From contig OZ022239.1 in the NCBI GenBank assembly GCA_963978895.1, positions 33,031,954 to 33,095,953 on the forward strand: a stretch of DNA of 64,000 nucleotides. Direction: 5' to 3'. A program made the position numbers and the translations under genes. Position 1 is the first letter of the stretch. Each line of letters opens with the position of its first letter. Shown piece by piece: positions 58,662 through 64,000 of the stretch. The notes beneath the pieces were generated by a model, which searched no databases, was not told the origin of the DNA, and saw nothing but the letters and a program-made list of their open reading frames with translations. Origin of the DNA: Erpobdella octoculata (Eukaryota; Annelida; Clitellata; Hirudinida; Erpobdellidae).

Positions 58662-60503
58662 CAGGCCCGTAGCTAGCGGGGTGGCTGGGGGGGCTGCAGC
58701 CCCCCCACTAAAAATGTAAGCCCCCCCACTAAAATTTTAAATAAAAATAAATAAATAAAGGTAAATTTAAATATAAAATTAATAATAATAATAATTTGAA
58801 TGCCTGTAGAATGAATAATTGGTAAAACCCATACCAAAAAAGAGCAAAAGTACAGATTAGCACGCTACGTGATTCTGTAATAAGCAATATAGTGTTCACC
58901 AGAGTGGAATCAGCTTTGTGCTGTTTATTTTAGCATGTTGGATGGTATATTAGGAGAGTTGATGGAGAGCTTTGTTGATAGTTATTTAAGTTATTCTAAA
59001 GGTTTGACTTGTGCAGTGGCTGCCCTTTTACCAACATCAGACAAGTTTTTAGATGTCAACGACCTTAAACCGTTGACGCAACTGCTAAAACAAGACAGGC
59101 ATGACGATGTTGAAAAATATATTGCAGACGAGGCTCTCATTACAAGTAGGTTTCTAAAATACAAATTTCAACCGGGCTACAGTCTCCAGGAAATGATGGA
59201 TTTTATGCTGGACTATAAAGATGCATTTCCTACTCTAAATTGGCACTATTCAGCTGCAATGACTCTCGGCATCTCGATTGCCACTTGTGAAAATTTATTT
59301 TTTTGTCTACGAGTATTACAACCACAGAGAAGATCAATGTCCCATGAGAGAAAAAACAAACTTGTACTTCTGGCATTTGAAAAATCACTCTGTAAAGCAA
59401 TTGATATGGATACCTATCAAATACCAAGAATGCAATAAAATAAAATTGGATTCAAATAATTGTCTTGACAATGATCAAACCATATTATAATGAAATGGAA
59501 TTTTTAGTTTAGTTTCTCATTTTAAGCTACTACACATCCATTCATGTTTTACACATGAAAATTGTCATGAGTTTCATAATCAGTGCTCGGACGTAGTCTT
59601 ACAATATTATAATAACTTTAATCTTACAGTTTTAGAACAGAGAAAGAAGCTAATTCAGCTTAGCTGACAAACATTGGCTTTTGATTTTTGAATGACTCTC
59701 AATAATTTAAACTATTTTCATAATTTAGTATTTTTTAGTGCTAGTCTGACACTGCAATACTATTAACCCCAATATTCTGAACTGATTAATTCAAAGAAAC
59801 AATTTAAAGCTTACTGTCAAACCACACAATCTTTTCAACAATATAAGTTTAATGATAGACTTGATATATAATCTAATCTTCTATTTAGATTGTTTAGAAA
59901 CTGATGACAAGTTGCATGTGTAACACATGAATGGATGTTTAGTAACTTAAAATGAGAAAGTAAACTAAATAGTACATTTTATTATAATGTGGTTTGATCT
60001 TTGTCAAAACAAATATTTAAATCCGATTTTATTTTATTGATTTCTTGGCATTTGATACAGATGTAAAAGTTTTTATCAAAAATAAAATAAGCAAGTTATT
60101 GTATTGTGGACTATAACGGTTGTCTTAATCAGAAATTAAATTTGGACAATTTGATTCAGTGCTGTCATCCCAGTGGTGTGCCATGCACGCATCAAAAATC
60201 AAGATTGTGGATAACAACAAGCATACTGTTATTTGACAAAATTGCCTGTGGAAATTGTAAATTTTTGTTATTACGAGCAACATATTACAACTCTTAGAAA
60301 ATCTAAAATTAAATAATAGGATATCCAAAATTGGATGCCATTTTTTGTCAAATGCTACAAAATGCTTTAGCGAATCTCCTTATCGCGAAAGGCTTCGCAC
60401 CTGCGGCGCTCGCGCGCAGGCTTCTTCGGTGCCTTCGTTCGTCAGTAGCCCCCCTACTAATTTTCATAGCCCCCCCACTCACTAAATCCTGCCTACGGGC
60501 CTG
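58662..60503 (+). mobile_element. hAT-type DNA transposon, 1842 bp, perfect 8-bp target duplication
   Basis: Terminal inverted repeats CAGGCCCGTAG at 58662-58672 and 60493-60503, flanked on both sides by TGCAGGCA (58654-58661 and 60504-60511). Subterminal GGGGGGCT blocks occur at both ends. The length is short for an autonomous hAT, and only a C-terminal transposase piece remains, so it was probably mobilised in trans or has lost its 5' coding part. Confidence 0.93.
58935..59438 (+). pseudogene. hAT transposase, C-terminal part only
   Basis: An open frame of 167 residues with NWHYSAAMTLGISIATCENLFFCLRVLQPQRRSM in pieces: the ENLFFCLRVLQPQRR stretch and the following MSHERKNKLVLLAFEKSL resemble the hAT C-terminal dimerisation region (S-x-LRxLKtxxRstM-x-ERL). 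The zinc finger and most catalytic residues are missing upstream. It lies inside the 58662-60503 element in the sense direction. Confidence 0.75.
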
Positions 60504-60995
60504 TGCAGGCATGGAGCCCTTGTCTTAAAAAAGATATCTACATAATTGAAAAAGTGCAAAGACGAGCTACAAAGATGATTGCTGAGTTAAAAGGACTGAA
60601 TTATGAACAACGTTTGAGTAGATGTAATCTGACCACACTTGAAAAGAGGAGGACTAGAGGAGACTTAATTGAGACTTACAAATTATTGAACGGATTGGTT
60701 GACCTAAATCCGGAAAGATTTTTTGAGAGATCGAGATACAAAAGTACCAGAGGGCACAACTTTAAGCTATATAAAAAAGGGAGAGTTCAATGAAACATAA
60801 ATTCTTTAGTGCAAGAGTGACGAATGAATGGAATAAATTGGAGAATGAAGTTGTGAATGCTGAAACTGTTGAAGAATTTAAAATTAAATTATGTAAATAT
60901 GGTTTTTAAATGTTTGATAGTGGATCTCACACACGATTATTATTAATTGTTCTGATTCACTTTAAAATAAACGTTATGTTATGTTATGTTATGTT
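60504..60995 (+). pseudogene. CR1-like LINE, right half and 3' tail
   Basis: WSPCLKKDIYIIEKVQRRATKM ... RRTRGDLIETYKLLNG in split form, a frameshift near 60790, then FFSARVTNEWNKLENEVVNA and a tail of four ATGTT units at about 60975-60993. This is the expected C-terminal end and microsatellite tail of a CR1-group LINE. Confidence 0.88.
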
Positions 60996-61350
60996 AGAGA
61001 CTGCTACTGATATGATTTATCACGTGGATGGCGTTTTATTTTTACATGAAATAAAAAGCTAGGGCATTTTAAAATATATGAAAAGTTTGTTTAGTAAATT
61101 AAAAAACAAACTTTTTCAAATAAGTATTTTGTTATTGCATTAATAAAACTAAAAAAGTTTATTATATAACTTTGTTCATTGAATTTTAATCGTGGCAATC
61201 CATATTTTTATATCTGGCTTTTCCCTCGACGTAAACAACTGTATCGGCTCAATTCTAACTGCTTACCAGCTAAGTGCTAAAGATAAATTAGCTAAAACTG
61301 AACTGACTAAAGTCTCCTCATACTACCTACTGTAACGCTTGCTAAGAACT
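60996..61350. other. Spacer upstream of GTF2H5
   Basis: AT-rich; presumably contains the promoter and 5' UTR of the next gene, but I see no TATA box or other motif I would call. Confidence 0.5.
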
Positions 61351-62245
61351 ATGGTGTTTGTACAGTATGGAGTTTTGATTGAATGGTTAGTTTTTTTTCT
61401 TAAAATTAAAAAAACTTGTTTTCTTCATTAAAATAATTAAATAAAACTAAAAGTTTTAGTTTTTAAAACTGACTAAACGGCAAGACTGAGTGAATAGATT
61501 AAAATAAAAAATGGCTTGTTAATAACAAACAATATTATAATCTCTAAATCTAAAGTAAGGTTGTTTTCAATAATTTTGAATGTTATGTAACGTATTTTAT
61601 TTATTGTAGATAACGATCAAATAAGGTTTGACAAATAAATAAGATTGACTTATTAGACATTAGAGTCATTAGGCAGGCTCTAAAATTTATACTATTAAGT
61701 CTACATGACTCTAAGTCAAATTTTATATTTTTTTGGTCCTTGGATTTTAAAGTGAGAAAAAGTACAGCACATAAGAATTTTTATAAAGAACTTTGATTGT
61801 TTGATTATTTTTAATTCCTAAATGTGTCATCGTCTATTTGATAGTAGGTAGAATTTTAGATTAATTGGAATTATAAATTATATGGTGGCAATAACAAATA
61901 GCAGTAGCTAACTTGCTTTGGCATATTTTAATCCGGTTTATTTTTATAATTCCTAATAAATTATCATCAGTGTTATTGTAAAAGAAAATTCAATCATCTA
62001 CTTGCTTGCTTAGCCTTGACCTATAATTTAGTATCTTTGATTTTTCTTGTCTTCTTCCCAGTGATCCGGCAATGAAGCACATGATCCTCCACCTGAGCGA
62101 GACAAAGGTGTTAGGCAAGCCCTTCGTGACGAACGATCTCGACGATAACCACCTATTCATCTCGCAGGACGTCGTTGACAAGTTGCAGGAGAAAATTGAA
62201 GAGCATATGAAAAGTCTCAACTACATACCAAACACTCAGAAGTAG
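61351..62245 (+). CDS. GTF2H5: General transcription and DNA repair factor IIH subunit 5 (TTDA/TFB5), complete
   Basis: Exon 1 is 61351-61385 (35 nt: MVFVQYGVLIE plus two bases of Cys); exon 2 is 62062-62245. The splice gt/ag joins tg|t into GVLIECDPAMKHMIL, exactly the family signature (GVLIECDPAMKQ in vertebrates). 72 residues, against 71 in human. The rest, GKPFVTNDLDDNHLFI and VVDKLQEKIEEHM, matches the beta strand and C-terminal helix that contact TFIIH p52. Role: smallest core TFIIH subunit, stabilising the complex and stimulating XPB ATPase in nucleotide excision repair and transcription. Highly conserved and intact. Confidence 0.96.
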
Positions 62246-62303
62246 CTTAAAAAAGATGACAATAATGTTTTTTTTCATGTAATTATAATCTTTTGTTCAT
62301 GTT

Positions 62304-62309
62304 AATAAA
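62304..62309 (+). promoter_or_regulatory. Poly(A) signal of GTF2H5
   Basis: AATAAA 59 nt after the stop codon, followed by a T-rich stretch. Confidence 0.75.
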
Positions 62310-64000
62310 CTATTTTTGCAATAAGCCTGCTGCTAAAAATGTTCTGGTCAAGCTTGTGTAAAACAAATTTTTAAAATAAAAATAGTGCAGTGAATGAGAG
62401 AATGTGCATGCACACACACACACACACACACACACTAATGTGGCAAACAAAGTCTTTACAGAAGATAGATAACAAGTTTGCATAGGGCTTCTAAATTTCT
62501 GTTGATTGTGTTTTGGATAAGTTTGAGTGTTTTTAAGTAGGTCATTTTATAGAGCTTTAACTGCATCTAGCCTGCTTATAACAAGTGAACCACTAAAAAA
62601 TCGTTTTTCACAAATCCTTTATAATTTGTAATTCGGCAGCTTCTAATTTTTTGATGATATGTCTGTAGAATAGAAAACATTGACCACAGTCTTTTAAATA
62701 CTTGATATGTAAAGAAGACTGAAGATATAAATACTTTAAATCAATATAAAAAAAAACAAATTTTTTATGAACAATTTTTAGAATAAGAAAAAAATGTCGC
62801 TTTGTTTAGATAAACTAATGGTTCATTTCTCTACAAAAATTTGTAATTTAAAAAAGATGTTATTTTATATTTGATTCAAATAATGTCTAATCGATCTGAA
62901 TGTTTAATAGATTATAAAGTCCTTGACGACAAATACATCCACCGAAGTTTGTTTTTTTTAGAGTCAAAGGGTCCCAATGCATGGCTCAAGCAAGCAAAGA
63001 TGGTGAAGTTAATATAAAGAATTTAATTAAATTGGACTATATAACAGTAAATACCTTTACATTTCATATATACTGTTATTTCAGTCTTAATATACCCAAC
63101 TTAGAGAACTGTATGATAAATTAGAAAAAAACAGCTAGTCTTAGAATAAAAACATTTTAAGTTTGCTGTATAAAAATTTTTTTACTAGCGTTTGTTTGTG
63201 CGTTTGTCTGATTAACTCTTAAAAAGAAATATTGCATTGAGGGGATTTGGAATTGTTCGCTAGAGTTCCGGACCTCTAACGAACGATTTATAAACACGTA
63301 CATTTGTTTTCTCTTTGTTGAAATATTCAATCTAATTAAATTTGTACATATAATACATACAAATCTAACTGTATATATATATACAATTTTATTTTTTAAA
63401 TATTTATATTTACGCAACGATATCTAGGCGACTAATCTCTGCTGAGCTCTGCAACGCGAGCAGTACAGCAGCTACCTTGCAGAGCCAACTGGATTATTCA
63501 TAGTCTCTTGTTTACCTGAGATAGAGGAAACAACATCAGTGGAAACAATTACAATCCGGATATCTACTCCAGTTTATTATTAATCTTTACTTTCCTGATT
63601 CGTGTCTGATCCTACCAGAGACACAGGGTTAAAGCTCTGTTTTTTTTCTTGTAATTCTCAAGTGAGTTTCAGTTATGTTCACGAATTCACGGTATTGTTT
63701 TGCGGTGAATTGACTGTTCATTGTTCGTAGATGAATAATAATATTATTACATCTCTGGAATCCCTTCGCTCCTGTTGTGGCTTTTATTCATGCTTAACAA
63801 ACATACATATAGTAAACAACCGCTACGGCCGTCATGGAGAGGTTAATGAACTCAGGTTTATATATACATATATAAATAATTTGGATAGATATTCTTTTCG
63901 TGGTTGTGGACTCCAGTAGGTTAAATTCTGGTCCAGATATTATTCGTTTAACTGAATGACTGTCCGTTGTTTCTGTGTAATTTAAGAAGTTTTGCATCAG
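62310..64000. other. Right-end spacer
   Basis: AT-rich sequence with a (CA)n run at about 62409-62436. Around 63420-63480 the GC content rises (GCTGAGCTCTGCAACGCGAG), but no exon could be supported. Confidence 0.6.

Overview
The window is genomic DNA from an invertebrate animal. Its genes are split by GT-AG introns, spacers are AT-rich, there is a eukaryotic tRNA-Ile gene with internal promoter boxes, and the repeats (Helitrons, hAT, L2/CR1-type LINEs, mariner-like MITE, tRNA-headed repeats, long tetranucleotide and TA arrays) are those of a repeat-rich metazoan. The species cannot be fixed from sequence alone. A lophotrochozoan is a reasonable guess, but only a guess.

Four protein-coding genes can be rebuilt from phase-consistent exons. 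(1) Plus strand, window start to 17234: the 3' part of a secreted mucin-like protein. It has 17 exons and 2515 codons plus stop, in the order VWD(end)-C8-TIL/E-VWD-C8-TIL/E-LDLa-unknown domain-Ser/Thr tandem repeat of about 119 x 12 residues-C-terminal cystine knot. (2) Minus strand, 40674 to 18540: a complete 9-exon, 532-residue Cys-loop receptor subunit. Its extracellular side resembles a glycine receptor, but its M2 pore sequence is atypical. It lies tail-to-tail with the mucin. (3) Plus strand, 43718 to 44973: a small single-pass membrane protein of unknown function, probably 228 residues, starting about 3 kb from the channel and divergent from it. (4) Plus strand, 61351 to 62245: a complete two-exon GTF2H5/TTDA (TFIIH subunit 5) of 72 residues. 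A tRNA-Ile(AAU) gene sits antisense inside the mucin's first visible intron.

The rest is repeats. Mucin introns carry a mariner-type MITE and a 2.2-kb Helitron remnant with PIF1-helicase coding sequence, itself invaded by a second Helitron family. The channel's introns hold four long tetranucleotide arrays (0.7-1.0 kb each), many (TA)n arrays and DNA-transposon debris. Region 45.7-58.1 kb is a graveyard of Helitrons with CTAG ends, a GC-rich 3' hairpin, A/T insertion sites and internal GC-rich minisatellites, plus two head-to-head LINE fragments and a fairly complete but dead L2-like LINE. At 58.66-60.50 kb a hAT element with a perfect 8-bp target duplication interrupts a CR1-like LINE.

The most interesting items are the channel's altered pore, the inverted repeats hugging its pore exon, the mucin repeat exon with higher-order duplications and an unassigned domain before it, and the fold-back Helitron composites. 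Exon borders were derived by hand from splice consensus, reading phase and family knowledge, and have no transcript support here.
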